Below, piece after piece: positions 18,267 through 27,088 of a DNA stretch of 64,000 nt (positions are counted from its first letter, which is position 1; each line of letters opens with the position of its first letter). The DNA is from Pelagihabitans pacificus (lineage in GTDB: Bacteria > Bacteroidota > Bacteroidia > Flavobacteriales > Flavobacteriaceae), in the NCBI RefSeq assembly GCF_009371985.2, contig NZ_VIKU02000007.1:1-64000 (forward strand), read 5' to 3'. The notes beneath the pieces were generated by a model that saw only the letters and a list, made by a program, of their open reading frames with translations, searched no databases and had not been told where the DNA came from. The position numbers and the translations under genes are program-made.

Positions 18267-18767
18267 ATGATAAAGAAAATAGCACTGGGACTCTGTTTGA
18301 TTTTTGTAGGATGCAAAGGCAATTCCCAAAAAAAGGAAATGGTCGCGGACCAGACCGAAGAGACCGAGACCACCTATAAAGTGTCAAAGACGGAAGAGGA
18401 ATGGCGAAAAGAGTTGACCGACGAAGAATTCTACGTACTCCGCAAAGCGGCTACCGAGAATGCCTTTACGAGCGACCTTTTAGATAATAAGAAAAAAGGC
18501 ACCTACGTATGTGCGGGATGTGGAACGCCTCTTTTTGAAAGCGAGACAAAGTTCGATTCAGGCACCGGATGGCCCAGTTTTTATCAGGAAATCGAAGGCA
18601 ATGTGGCGTACGATGTAGACTATAAGATCGGCTACGCGCGGACCGAAGAACATTGCGCAACCTGCGGAGGCCATTTAGGACATGTATTTGATGACGGACC
18701 AGCGCCCACAGGCAAACGACATTGCATCAACGGAGTGGCTTTGGATTTCGTGCCGGAATCCAAGTAA
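18267..18767 (+). CDS. msrB: Peptide-methionine (R)-S-oxide reductase, lipoprotein
   Basis: A 166-residue MsrB. The lipobox is VGC (Cys16), so the enzyme should sit on the envelope and repair oxidised methionine in secreted proteins. The domain covers about 40-165. Two CxxC zinc pairs are present (Cys82/85 in CAGCG, Cys130/133 in CATCGG), along with the substrate motif FDSGTGWPSF and the catalytic Cys153 in RHCINGVALDF. The start is the ATG at 18267, which directly begins the signal peptide; a TTG three codons upstream is an alternative. The gene is probably transcribed alone or with the following DUF1572 gene, from the promoter just upstream. Confidence 0.95.
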   Translation: MIKKIALGLCLIFVGCKGNSQKKEMVADQTEETETTYKVSKTEEEWRKELTDEEFYVLRKAATENAFTSDLLDNKKKGTYVCAGCGTPLFESETKFDSGTGWPSFYQEIEGNVAYDVDYKIGYARTEEHCATCGGHLGHVFDDGPAPTGKRHCINGVALDFVPESK

Positions 18768-18780
18768 ATTTCAAAGTACC

Positions 18781-18832
18781 AAATCCCAAATTCCAAAGAG
18801 CGTATCGAAGGCTAGCCTGGAATTTGGGATTT
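18781..18832. repeat. Perfect inverted repeat, first copy of a small dispersed element
   Basis: AAATCCCAAATTCCA (18781-18795) and TGGAATTTGGGATTT (18818-18832) are perfect 15-base reverse complements around a 22-base loop, starting 13 bases after the msrB stop. The sequence just before it (CAAAGTACC) and the left arm are matched by a second copy near 60.36 kb. The RNA would form a hairpin followed by a short T run, so it may also work as a weak terminator or an mRNA 3' stabiliser. Confidence 0.7.
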
Positions 18833-18859
18833 TTCGAAAAGGACCCAAACTTAGCTTGT

Positions 18860-19387
18860 ATGTTACAGTCTTCCGATTATTTAAGAAGCGTTTTCTTCGA
18901 ATTTCGCCGTTACAAAACATTGGGCGACAAAACGTTCGAACAGCTTTCGGAGGAAGACGTTCATTGGAAGTATCGGGAAACGGATAATAGTGTCGCCTTG
19001 ATCGTAAAACATTTGGTGGGCAACATGAAGAGTCGATGGACGCATTTTTTGACCCAAGACGGTGAAAAGCCATGGAGAAATCGCGAAACAGAGTTTGAAG
19101 GTGCCTATGCTTCAAAATCGGAATTAATAAATGCGTGGGAAGAAGGCTGGAAATGTCTGTTCGATGCACTGGCTTCGGTGAATGACCGGAATTTTGACAC
19201 AACCATCAGAATCAGGAACGAGGAACATACCATCATTGAAGCGGTAAATCGGCAATTGGCGCACTATGCAAGCCATATAGGGCAAATTGTACTGCTGGGT
19301 AAGATGATCAAAGGTATCGATTGGATTTCACTCTCGATTCCGAAAGGAGGTTCGGAGGCCTTCAACAAGGAAATGTTTGGAAGTTGA
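18860..19387 (+). CDS. DUF1572 (DinB-superfamily) protein
   Basis: A 175-residue protein. The opening YLRSVFFEFRRYKTLGDKTFEQL and the segment SVALIVKHLVGNMKSRW are typical of DUF1572, a four-helix DinB/YfiT-like fold. His residues in IVKHLVGN and QLAHYASHIGQI are placed where the family binds a metal. Members act as thiol-dependent transferases or are uncharacterised; the substrate here is unknown. The start is set at the ATG at 18860, because an in-frame ATG at 18722 lies inside msrB and would translate the inverted repeat. It converges with mazG. Confidence 0.8.
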   Translation: MLQSSDYLRSVFFEFRRYKTLGDKTFEQLSEEDVHWKYRETDNSVALIVKHLVGNMKSRWTHFLTQDGEKPWRNRETEFEGAYASKSELINAWEEGWKCLFDALASVNDRNFDTTIRIRNEEHTIIEAVNRQLAHYASHIGQIVLLGKMIKGIDWISLSIPKGGSEAFNKEMFGS

Positions 19388-19489
19388 ACCGTTTGGCGCT
19401 TAGTTGGCGTTGAAAAGGTACAGTTTGACCCACGTCTGATGTATAATCGGAAAAGTAATCTCTTCAAAAATCGAACGTAGCGTTCGTGC

Positions 19490-20263
19490 CTAAACTTCCT
19501 TTGCCTCGTTCCAGAACACATCCATCTCTGCCAACGTCATTTCCTTCAACGATTTTCCCAGGTCCTTTGCTTTTCCTTCCAGGTATTCAAAACGTTTGAT
19601 GAACTTTTTATTCGTGCGTTCCAGGGCGTTCTCAGGATTAATGCCCAAAAATCGGGCGTAATTGACCATTGAAAACAATACGTCACCGAATTCCGATTCC
19701 CTACGATCGGCGTGACCTTGTTTCACTTCCTCCTGAAACTCACCCAATTCTTCCTGCAATTTTTCCCAAACCTGTTCAGGTCGTTCCCAATCAAAACCTA
19801 CCCCCGCTACCTTATCCTGGATACGATTCGCTTTTACGAGTGCCGGCAATCCGTTTGGCACCCCCTCGAGCACGCTTTTCTTCCCTTCCCTTAATTTAAT
19901 GTTCTCCCAGTTTCGCTTTACCTCCTCCTCATCAGCTACCTCCACGTCGCCGTAAATATGCGGATGTCTGGTAATCAACTTCTCGCAGATATCATTGCAA
20001 ACATCCGCAATGTCGAAGTCCTTGGTCTCACTTCCGATCTTCGCATAAAATACGATATGCAACAACACGTCGCCAAGCTCTTTTTTAATCTCCTCGAGAT
20101 CGTCGTCCAAAATAGCATCGCCCAATTCATAGGTTTCCTCGATCGTCAAATGTCGAAGGCTTTGCATCGTCTGCTTTTTGTCCCATGGGCATTGAGCACG
20201 AAGTTCATCCATAATGGTCAACAAACGGTCAAAGGCTTTGAGTTGGTCTTCTCTGGAGTTCAT
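19490..20263 (-). CDS. mazG: Nucleoside triphosphate pyrophosphohydrolase
   Basis: A 257-residue MazG with two MazG-like domains. The first has CPWDKKQTMQSL, EETYELGDAI and EEIKKELGDVLLH, which carry the Glu and Asp residues that bind magnesium. The second is the C-terminal half with EELGEFQEEV and EFGDVLFSMVNYARFLG. It hydrolyses NTPs to NMP and pyrophosphate, cleaning the pool or damping ppGpp responses. The start is set at the ATG at 20263 (MNSREDQL); an in-frame ATG nine codons earlier precedes the conserved region. It has no operon partner in view. Confidence 0.95.
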   Translation of the reverse strand: MNSREDQLKAFDRLLTIMDELRAQCPWDKKQTMQSLRHLTIEETYELGDAILDDDLEEIKKELGDVLLHIVFYAKIGSETKDFDIADVCNDICEKLITRHPHIYGDVEVADEEEVKRNWENIKLREGKKSVLEGVPNGLPALVKANRIQDKVAGVGFDWERPEQVWEKLQEELGEFQEEVKQGHADRRESEFGDVLFSMVNYARFLGINPENALERTNKKFIKRFEYLEGKAKDLGKSLKEMTLAEMDVFWNEAKEV

Positions 20264-20393
20264 AGCGATGTGGTTTCGGCAAAAGTACAAAGACCTACCC
20301 TTTTAGGGTATGGAAAATATAGTGTATTTTAGAAGTCGCCCGATGAATCACAACACACTCACGGCACACCGTTAAAAATCAAATACCACCCAA

Positions 20394-21227
20394 ATGAAAA
20401 CGAGAAGAGGCTTCTTAAAACAACTAAGCATCGGTACCTTGGGAATGGGGATGTTACCTACTCTGGCCTGGACCAACACCAATGAGCAACAATTCGGAGT
20501 ACAACTGTATTCTTTTCGAAAGGCAATGGCCAAAGACCCATTGATGACCTTGCAACAGATCGCTGCCATCGGTATCAAGGAAATTGAATCGGCAAGAAGC
20601 AAAAAGGGGCTGTATTACGGCCTTTCTCCCGAGGAAATGAAAACTGCCTGCGTGGATTTAGGTATGACCCTGAAAAGTGGGCATGTAGCATTAGACGATA
20701 ACTTTCAAGATACCATGGAGCAAGCCGTGGCCTCCGGTCAGGAATATGTGATTTGTTCCTCCATGCCAAGTCGGGGACAAACCGTGGACAACTACAAAAA
20801 AGTGGCGGAGGCGTTCAACAAAGCGGGGGAAGCTTGCAAAAAAGTAGGACTTAAATTCGGCTATCATAACCATGAATACGAATTCGAATCGGAAAATGGG
20901 CAAGTATTATACGATGTTTTAATGGATAACACCGATCCTGATTTAGTACATATGGAACTCGACCTCGGCTGGGTAATCGTCGGTGGAAAAGATCCCTTGG
21001 ATTATTTTAAAAAATACCCAGGGCGTTTTCCCTTGTGGCATTTGAAAGATATGAACATGAAAAAAAGGGAAAGCACCGAGTTCGGTAAGGGTGGATTGGA
21101 TATCAAGACCCTCATGCGACACCAAGAGGCATCCGGTGTCAAACATATTTTTATCGAGCAGGAAGAGTACGCCAGTACTCCAATTGAAAGCATGAAACAC
21201 AACATGGCCTATTTAAGAAATCTCTAA
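20394..21227 (+). CDS. Sugar phosphate isomerase/epimerase-like protein, exported
   Basis: A 277-residue TIM-barrel protein of the xylose isomerase-like (AP endonuclease 2) family. The N-terminus KTRRGFLKQLSIGTLGMG resembles a twin-arginine signal. Motifs include FGVQLYSFRKAM at the first strand, FGYHNHEYEF, MELDLGWVIVGG and IFIEQEEY, with the metal-binding Glu, His and Asp residues expected for the fold. In this phylum such exported members often sit in sugar or inositol gene clusters, but no true sugar cluster is present here. The gene is 10 bases upstream of the deacylase-like lipoprotein gene, with which it is probably cotranscribed. Confidence 0.85.
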   Translation: MKTRRGFLKQLSIGTLGMGMLPTLAWTNTNEQQFGVQLYSFRKAMAKDPLMTLQQIAAIGIKEIESARSKKGLYYGLSPEEMKTACVDLGMTLKSGHVALDDNFQDTMEQAVASGQEYVICSSMPSRGQTVDNYKKVAEAFNKAGEACKKVGLKFGYHNHEYEFESENGQVLYDVLMDNTDPDLVHMELDLGWVIVGGKDPLDYFKKYPGRFPLWHLKDMNMKKRESTEFGKGGLDIKTLMRHQEASGVKHIFIEQEEYASTPIESMKHNMAYLRNL

Positions 21228-21237
21228 TCCCATACCA

Positions 21238-22884
21238 ATGAAACCGAAAGGAGTCCCCGTGATTTTTACGCTTGTTTTTTTATTGTTAGGTTGTACTGAA
21301 CAGCAGACCTATGACATCCTCATTAAAAATGGACAGCTGGTCGATGGTTCCGGCGAGACCCCTTATCTCGGTGATATCGCTATCAATGCAGATACGATAG
21401 CAGCTATCGGAAATCTCGATAAAGCCCGAGGTAAAAAGCAAATCGACGCCACCGGATTGACGGTGGCCCCAGGCTTTATCAATATGTTGAGTTGGGCAAA
21501 TGTTTCACTCATCGAAGACGGGCGCTCCCAAAGCGATATCCGCCAAGGGGTTACCTTGGAAGTACTCGGCGAAGGTTCCTCCATGGGACCATTGAACGAA
21601 GCCATGAAATCAAAAATGAAGGAAAATCAAGGCGATATCAAATATGATATCCCATGGACGACCTTGGGCGAGTATCTGGATTATTTGGAAAACAAGGGAA
21701 TCGCTACCAACGTAGCCTCTTTTGTGGGCAATGCGACCCTGCGCGAACACGTCATCGGCATCGAGAAAAGACCTCCTACCGGAGAAGAGATGGAAACCAT
21801 GAAGTCATTGCTCCGTCAGGGTATGGAAGAAGGGGCCGTGGGACTCTCCACTTCCTTAATTTACGTACCGAGCGGTCATGCCGCGACCGAAGAGATCATT
21901 GAATTGGCCAAGATAGCGGCCGAATACGATGGTATGTACATTTCCCATATCCGGGATGAGGAGGGAAAGTTGTTGGAAGCGGTACAGGAGCTGCTTACCA
22001 TTGCCGAAAAAGCCGCTATCCGCTCCGAAATCTATCATTTCAAGGCCTCGGGTAATGCCAACTGGCATTTATTGGATAGCGCCATACAAATGGTCAACAA
22101 TGCTCGAACAAAGGGTCTCCCTATCACAACCGACATGTACATGTATAACGCCAGTTCCACAGGACTCAACGTAGTATTGCCGGCTTGGGCCAAGGAAGGT
22201 GGCCATAACGCTACCATGAAGCTTATCGAAGACCCGGAGAAAAGAAAGCGGATGATGGATGAAATCGATTTTCACGTGCCTCCTGAAAAAATTCTATTGG
22301 TCGGCTTTCGGAATAAAGATTTAAGAAGCCACATTGGCAAAACCCTCGCCGATGTCGCCAAGGAACGCAACAAATCGCCGAATGAAACCTTGGTCGATTT
22401 GATTTATGAAGACAATAGCAGAATTCAAGTAGTTTATTTCTCCATGTCTGAGGAAAATATCAAGAAAAAGTTGGCACTGCCTTATATGGCCATTTGCTCC
22501 GACGCAGGTTCCTACACCAATGAAGGGGTATTTTTGGAGCAGAGCACGCATCCCAGGGCCTATGGGTCTTTTGCCAGGTTGTTGGGCCACTATGTTCGCG
22601 AGGAAAAAGTGATTCCTTTGGAAGAGGCCATATACAAGCTCACCACCTTGCCCGCTACCAATCTGAAGCTTGAAAAAAGAGGAGCCCTCCGTGAAGGCTA
22701 CTATGCCGATGTGGTCATCTTTGATGCGGACAAAATAAGGGACAATGCCACTTTTGGAAAACCCCATCAATATGCTACAGGCATGCATCATGTATTTGTA
22801 AATGGTGGCCAGGTGCTGAACGAGGGCGAACATACCGGTACCTTTACCGGAAGATTCGTGAAAGGACCGGGATGGAAACCCTAA
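21238..22884 (+). CDS. D-aminoacylase-family amidohydrolase lipoprotein lacking the HxH site
   Basis: A 548-residue protein with lipobox LLLGC (Cys19) and an amidohydrolase composite barrel like N-acyl-D-amino-acid deacylases. The usual first-strand HxH after PGF is replaced: the sequence reads PGFINMLSWANVSL (Leu84 and Trp86 at the histidine positions). The metal-bridging Cys expected after EV.G is also absent (EVLGEGSSMG). Later ligands appear kept: His in YISHIRDE, His in IYHFKASG and Asp in ICSDAGSY. The protein may use one metal, act on a different substrate, or no longer be a deacylase. It sits between an exported isomerase-like gene (10-base gap) and a lactonase gene (58-base gap) on the same strand. 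Confidence 0.85.
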   Translation: MKPKGVPVIFTLVFLLLGCTEQQTYDILIKNGQLVDGSGETPYLGDIAINADTIAAIGNLDKARGKKQIDATGLTVAPGFINMLSWANVSLIEDGRSQSDIRQGVTLEVLGEGSSMGPLNEAMKSKMKENQGDIKYDIPWTTLGEYLDYLENKGIATNVASFVGNATLREHVIGIEKRPPTGEEMETMKSLLRQGMEEGAVGLSTSLIYVPSGHAATEEIIELAKIAAEYDGMYISHIRDEEGKLLEAVQELLTIAEKAAIRSEIYHFKASGNANWHLLDSAIQMVNNARTKGLPITTDMYMYNASSTGLNVVLPAWAKEGGHNATMKLIEDPEKRKRMMDEIDFHVPPEKILLVGFRNKDLRSHIGKTLADVAKERNKSPNETLVDLIYEDNSRIQVVYFSMSEENIKKKLALPYMAICSDAGSYTNEGVFLEQSTHPRAYGSFARLLGHYVREEKVIPLEEAIYKLTTLPATNLKLEKRGALREGYYADVVIFDADKIRDNATFGKPHQYATGMHHVFVNGGQVLNEGEHTGTFTGRFVKGPGWKP

Positions 22885-22942
22885 TTTGTTTCCATACCTT
22901 ATCTAAATTGAAGAAACGAACTAATGCATCAAAACAATACCT

Positions 22943-23833
22943 ATGAAAACGAGCCTTGCCTTACTTTTACTCTTAACGACTTTTATCTCCTGCGAAGCGC
23001 AAAATCCCGGGATTATTGCCAAGGGGGCCCAACTTACCTTGGTCGCCGACGGTTATGATTTCACCGAAGGCCCCGCAGTGGCCGCCAACGGTGATGTCTA
23101 CTTCACCGACCAGCCTAACGACCGCATCGTCAAATGGAACGCTGCCGACAATTCGGTTACCGATTGGATGAAGCCGTCAGGGCGTTCCAACGGACTGTAT
23201 TTCGATCATATGGGCAATCTGCTTTCCTGTGCGGATGAGAAGAACGAATTATGGCAAATTGATCCCGAGAAGAAGGTCACCGTGCTAGTCGACAATTTTG
23301 AGGGAAAATGTTTGGGCGGACCCAACGACTTATGGGTCGATCCCAAAGGAGGCATCTATTTCACGGATCCCCTGTATGAAAGACCTTGGTGGAACCATAC
23401 CGAACCCCAAATCCCGGAACGACGCGTTTACTATATATCTCCGGACAAAAGGGAGCTGACCATTGTAGCGGAAGGTTTTGTGATGCCCAATGGGATTATC
23501 GGTTCCGCGGATGGCAAAACACTATACATTGCCGATATCAAGGATGGGAAGACCTATGTATATGCCGTGAACGAAGACGGTAGCCTTTCCGACCGAACCC
23601 TATTTTGTGAATTGGGCTCGGACGGCATGACCCTAGACAATCAAGGGAATGTGTATCTGACCGGGGATGGGGTAACGGTTTTTGATAAAAATGGGAAACA
23701 AATCCATCACATCCAAGTTCCCGAAAAATGGACGGCCAATGTTACTTTTGGAGGCCTAGATCAGAAAACCTTGTTCATTACGGCGATGGATTCAGTGTAT
23801 ACGCTTGCCATGAATGTGCACGGGGTTCGCTAA
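22943..23833 (+). CDS. SMP-30/gluconolactonase-family lipoprotein
   Basis: A 296-residue six-bladed propeller protein. The signal ends FISC (Cys17). Propeller motifs include FTEGPAVAANGDVYFTD, RSNGLYFD, GGPNDLWVDPKGGIYFTDP and VMPNGIIGS, where the Glu, Asn and Asp residues line the divalent metal site of the SMP-30/gluconolactonase family. It probably hydrolyses a sugar lactone in the periplasm or at the outer membrane. It is the third gene of a likely operon with the isomerase-like and deacylase-like genes. Confidence 0.9.
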   Translation: MKTSLALLLLLTTFISCEAQNPGIIAKGAQLTLVADGYDFTEGPAVAANGDVYFTDQPNDRIVKWNAADNSVTDWMKPSGRSNGLYFDHMGNLLSCADEKNELWQIDPEKKVTVLVDNFEGKCLGGPNDLWVDPKGGIYFTDPLYERPWWNHTEPQIPERRVYYISPDKRELTIVAEGFVMPNGIIGSADGKTLYIADIKDGKTYVYAVNEDGSLSDRTLFCELGSDGMTLDNQGNVYLTGDGVTVFDKNGKQIHHIQVPEKWTANVTFGGLDQKTLFITAMDSVYTLAMNVHGVR

Positions 23834-23957
23834 TCAGCCTTCGGTGCGCCTAAAGAGCAACACAGTATTAAGCAAATCAAATAAAGAGAGTTTATATTAC
23901 TAAAAATCCGTATCTTAAAGTAATCTTTTCTCAGTACACTGTATAAATAGCGAGGTG

Positions 23958-24416
23958 ATGGGATGGAAAAATCTGTTTAGCGAAAAAGAGGCGCAGGAAA
24001 CCATTGACCGTATCAACGCCCTTACTCCCGAAACCCAACCCAAGTGGGGTAAGATGAATGTCGCCCAAATGTTGGCCCATTGTAATGTGGCCTATGAATT
24101 GGTGTATACAAACAAGCATCCCAGACCTAAGGGGTTCCAGAAGTTCATGATCAAACTTTTTGCTAAAAATAGTGTAGTGGGCCCCAAACCATACAAAAAA
24201 AACAGCCGAACCGCACCTATATTCTTAATAAGCGACCAGCGGGAATTTGAGGAAGAAAAAAACAGGCTGATAGCGCATATCAAAAAGACCCAACAACTAG
24301 GAGGCACCCATTTCGAAGGTAAGGAATCACACGCATTCGGTCCCTTGACCGAAAAAGAGTGGAACACCCTCTTTTCCAAACATTTAGATCATCATTTACA
24401 ACAATTCGGGGTATAG
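23958..24416 (+). CDS. DUF1569 family protein (DinB-like)
   Basis: A 152-residue protein. WGKMNVAQMLAHCNVAYE near residue 35-50 and a C-terminal DHHL motif (SKHLDHHLQQFGV) are characteristic of DUF1569, a DinB-like helical fold with a histidine metal site. No substrate is known. The start is taken as the ATG at 23958; a GTG immediately before it is possible. It converges on the DUF5916 gene with only 6 bases between the stop codons. Confidence 0.8.
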   Translation: MGWKNLFSEKEAQETIDRINALTPETQPKWGKMNVAQMLAHCNVAYELVYTNKHPRPKGFQKFMIKLFAKNSVVGPKPYKKNSRTAPIFLISDQREFEEEKNRLIAHIKKTQQLGGTHFEGKESHAFGPLTEKEWNTLFSKHLDHHLQQFGV

Positions 24417-24422
24417 CCCCTG

Positions 24423-26636
24423 TCATCTCACCAAATCGAACATTCGGGTATATTTTATAATAATGCTGTTATTCAATGGCTCATTGTCAAACACATTGTA
24501 ATTCCAGACAATAAAGAGTCCGGTATTGGCCTGCTGCAACCAACCGAAACGAATGTTCGCCGCCCAAAGTTTGTCCGAGGTATTATGCTGAATGAGTCCT
24601 TGTAAATAAATATTGGGTCTAAAGGCATACGACAAGCGTGTACTTAAGATATTGGCCGTAAAATTTCCAACGGGAAGTTGGTAGTTGTTGTATAAAAAAG
24701 TTAGCTCCGAATTGAACTTATCCCCGATTCGCCATCGCCCGGTGATGCTTTCCACAAAACGTGTTCCGCCAAAAGACCCCCCGATGACCGAACGGATATT
24801 GATCGACAACGGATTGCTTCGGTTGGTGAAGAATACAATCTGTGATTCGGCATGGTTATACGTTCCGGGCTGTATCACCACATCCTGTCCGCGTGAAATA
24901 TCAAAGGCATTGACCACCCCCTCCGTAGTAATGTTCAGACCGGTATGAAGTTCGTTACCGCTTTTCCATTCAAAATGGTTGTCGATATGAAGGAAACTCG
25001 TTTCCAGAAATCCATCAAAATTCCAATAGCCTCGATAGGAGATGTGGGGTCGGTATTCCAGAATCTTCGCATTCGGATTTTTTGGGCGTAAATGGTACAG
25101 CACCAAACCCTCTGGCTTACGGAAGGCCGAACGCAGTAAAAAACCTACCTCCGGATTAAAACCCTGCCCTACTTCCGTGTACGCGGCACGCATTTCCCAA
25201 TTGTTCCAATTATAATCGGTCTGGAACTTGAATGAATGGGCATTGATGGTGTCGTTAGGGTCTTCCGTCTTTGCAAAGAAACCGGACATCCGGGCCTTTC
25301 TACCCAACCCTAATTTTCCGTCCAGGGCCAAGGTTCGATTGTAATTGTCCGATTGCAAACCCTCTTTATTGACAAATACAGCCCCTAAGGCAGTACGCCC
25401 CTTGAATTCATGATTAACCCTGGCCAAGGTAAAGTTGTTTTCCTCAATCCCGTTTTCCGCTACCTCTTCTGTAAACATCGAAAGAAAGCCCACGTTGGTA
25501 CGATTCAATTTACCGGAAAGTCGGGCCCCACCGATGATGGGCACCACACTGCCATTCTCTCCAATACCGACGCGACGGCTAAAAAAAAGGTCGACCTCTC
25601 CAGGACTTCCCACGCTGAACAAACCTGCATTTTCCAAAAAAAACGGCCGTTTTTCAGGAAAGAAGAGATTAAAACGGTCCAAATTTACTTGCTGGTCATC
25701 TACTTCGACCTGGGCAAAATCGGTGTTGTACGTAAGGTCCAAAGTAAGGCTAGGCGTTACACTAAACTTAACATCGCCCCCTACTTCGGCATCGAATCTA
25801 TTTTTGGGATCGACATCGTTAAAGTCTTTGTCCATTCGACCCAGCACATACGGAATCAGTTTTAAATTCCCGGGGGAAGGAAGATTCAAACCGGTAAGTG
25901 TACCCGCTAGGGATAGACGTTTCAAATCCAACCCTACCGGCATGGATGCCCAATAAACTATTTCGTTGGTCTTTCGAATATTTCTCCGGAAGTTGATTCC
26001 CCAATCCTTCCCCGCCTGAAATCGTAAGGTACGGACCGGAATCGCAAATTCGGCACTCCATCCATAATCGTTCACTTGGGTGCGCACTACGAAGGAAGCA
26101 TCCCAATTAAGATTAAATCCACCAATAGTACCCCCTTGTTGGCGATTGGCATTGAAATTTCCCTGGCCTTCATTGTCTACTTGCGCGTCATACTCCACCG
26201 CTAGGGAATTGGTACCGAAAACAAATCCGTTTTGCCCGTCTTTATAGGTATCCAATATAAAAAGAAAGGCATCGGTATTATCGAGATCGGCATCGCGTCG
26301 CGCATCCGATACCACCAAATTCTCGGGGCGTGCGTCATAACAGACCACCGATACATAAAACGTCTCTTTCGTATAAGCGACGCGCACATCGGTCTTTTCG
26401 GTAGCCGGCCGTCCAAAATTCGGTTGGGCTTGGGTAAAATCTCCAAAGGGTTCGATTTGCTGCCAAATCGGATCATCCATTACCTCCCCGTCGATCACAG
26501 GCCCCGTTTCCAACGCTACAGCGGTTGCTGTCGGCCTTTCCTTTACGTCTGAAACGGTCGTTACCTGTGCGACAAAACGTATCGGCACTATTAAAAACAA
26601 AAGAAAAATAATCGGTAGTGGAAGGAAACGCGTCAA
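24423..26636 (-). CDS. DUF5916 outer-membrane protein with CBM9-like domain
   Basis: A roughly 737-residue protein. After a signal peptide ending RFVAQ comes a carbohydrate-binding family 9-like domain (GPVIDGEVMDDPIWQ, then a beta-sandwich of about 180 residues), followed by the DUF5916 region, which is rich in aromatic-terminated strands typical of an outer-membrane beta-barrel (FFLENAGLFSVG, LFFSRRVGIG). Such proteins are common in marine Bacteroidota, often with peptidase or polysaccharide genes; the function is unknown. The start is uncertain: the first in-frame ATG (26735) lies beyond the terminator of the preceding gene, so the TTG at 26636, which gives a clean signal peptide, is preferred. 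Confidence 0.82.
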   Translation of the reverse strand: MTRFLPLPIIFLLFLIVPIRFVAQVTTVSDVKERPTATAVALETGPVIDGEVMDDPIWQQIEPFGDFTQAQPNFGRPATEKTDVRVAYTKETFYVSVVCYDARPENLVVSDARRDADLDNTDAFLFILDTYKDGQNGFVFGTNSLAVEYDAQVDNEGQGNFNANRQQGGTIGGFNLNWDASFVVRTQVNDYGWSAEFAIPVRTLRFQAGKDWGINFRRNIRKTNEIVYWASMPVGLDLKRLSLAGTLTGLNLPSPGNLKLIPYVLGRMDKDFNDVDPKNRFDAEVGGDVKFSVTPSLTLDLTYNTDFAQVEVDDQQVNLDRFNLFFPEKRPFFLENAGLFSVGSPGEVDLFFSRRVGIGENGSVVPIIGGARLSGKLNRTNVGFLSMFTEEVAENGIEENNFTLARVNHEFKGRTALGAVFVNKEGLQSDNYNRTLALDGKLGLGRKARMSGFFAKTEDPNDTINAHSFKFQTDYNWNNWEMRAAYTEVGQGFNPEVGFLLRSAFRKPEGLVLYHLRPKNPNAKILEYRPHISYRGYWNFDGFLETSFLHIDNHFEWKSGNELHTGLNITTEGVVNAFDISRGQDVVIQPGTYNHAESQIVFFTNRSNPLSINIRSVIGGSFGGTRFVESITGRWRIGDKFNSELTFLYNNYQLPVGNFTANILSTRLSYAFRPNIYLQGLIQHNTSDKLWAANIRFGWLQQANTGLFIVWNYNVFDNEPLNNSIIIKYTRMFDLVR

Positions 26637-26687
26637 GTTGGTCGAGGTTGGTTTATATTTAAAAATAGCATGATTTTCCCGAATAAA

Positions 26688-26718
26688 AAAAGCCCTGACG
26701 CCAACCGTCAGGGCTTTT
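26688..26718 (-). terminator. Rho-independent terminator after the DUF2853 gene
   Basis: A perfect 13-base stem (AAAAGCCCTGACG with CGTCAGGGCTTTT) and five-base loop. Read on the minus strand it is followed by a seven-T run, 38 bases after the DUF2853 stop codon. Confidence 0.93.
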
Positions 26719-26755
26719 CTCGAACCGGAACCCAAAGTTCCACGGTCTTTATCGA

Positions 26756-27088
26756 TTAGCCCAACTCATGTGCCACCAAGTAATAAAAGGCAGGTCGACT
26801 TTTCATACGGATACCTGACATCTTATCGGCTACTGCATGAATAGCGGCCATGGCCTTATCCTTATCGGTCACGCCTAATTTTTTCTCCACGAAATTTCTA
26901 CGAACGGTTTCCAATTCGGACTCGTCCTGGCTAGAGACCAAGGTAGCATCTTTATTATCGACCATTGATTTTAAGCTATTCACATAGCCATCCAATTGAT
27001 CGTGATCAATATTGGAAACACCACATTCATTCAATTGCTTCACCGCGGTTGCCTTTAAGGCCGCTAACTTGTCATCTCTTTCGCTCAT
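26756..27088 (-). CDS. DUF2853 family protein
   Basis: A 110-residue soluble, all-helical small protein. LKATAVKQLNECGV at the N-terminus and FVEKKLGV followed by KSRPAFYYLVAHELG at the C-terminus match DUF2853. No catalytic motif, signal peptide or membrane segment is visible. It is transcribed alone: its own promoter region faces the serine hydrolase gene, and a strong terminator lies downstream. The function is unknown. Confidence 0.85.
   Translation of the reverse strand: MSERDDKLAALKATAVKQLNECGVSNIDHDQLDGYVNSLKSMVDNKDATLVSSQDESELETVRRNFVEKKLGVTDKDKAMAAIHAVADKMSGIRMKSRPAFYYLVAHELG

Noticed and set aside
19472-19486. Hairpin CGAACG-TAG-CGTTCG between DUF1572 and mazG
   Set aside because: Six-base stem without a T run; too weak to call a terminator.
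22321-22833. A 170-codon minus-strand open frame
   Set aside because: It lies antisense inside the deacylase-like gene and shows no recognisable domain.
25410-25956. Plus-strand open frames of about 150-170 codons
   Set aside because: Antisense to the DUF5916 gene; composition follows the codon bias of the opposite strand.
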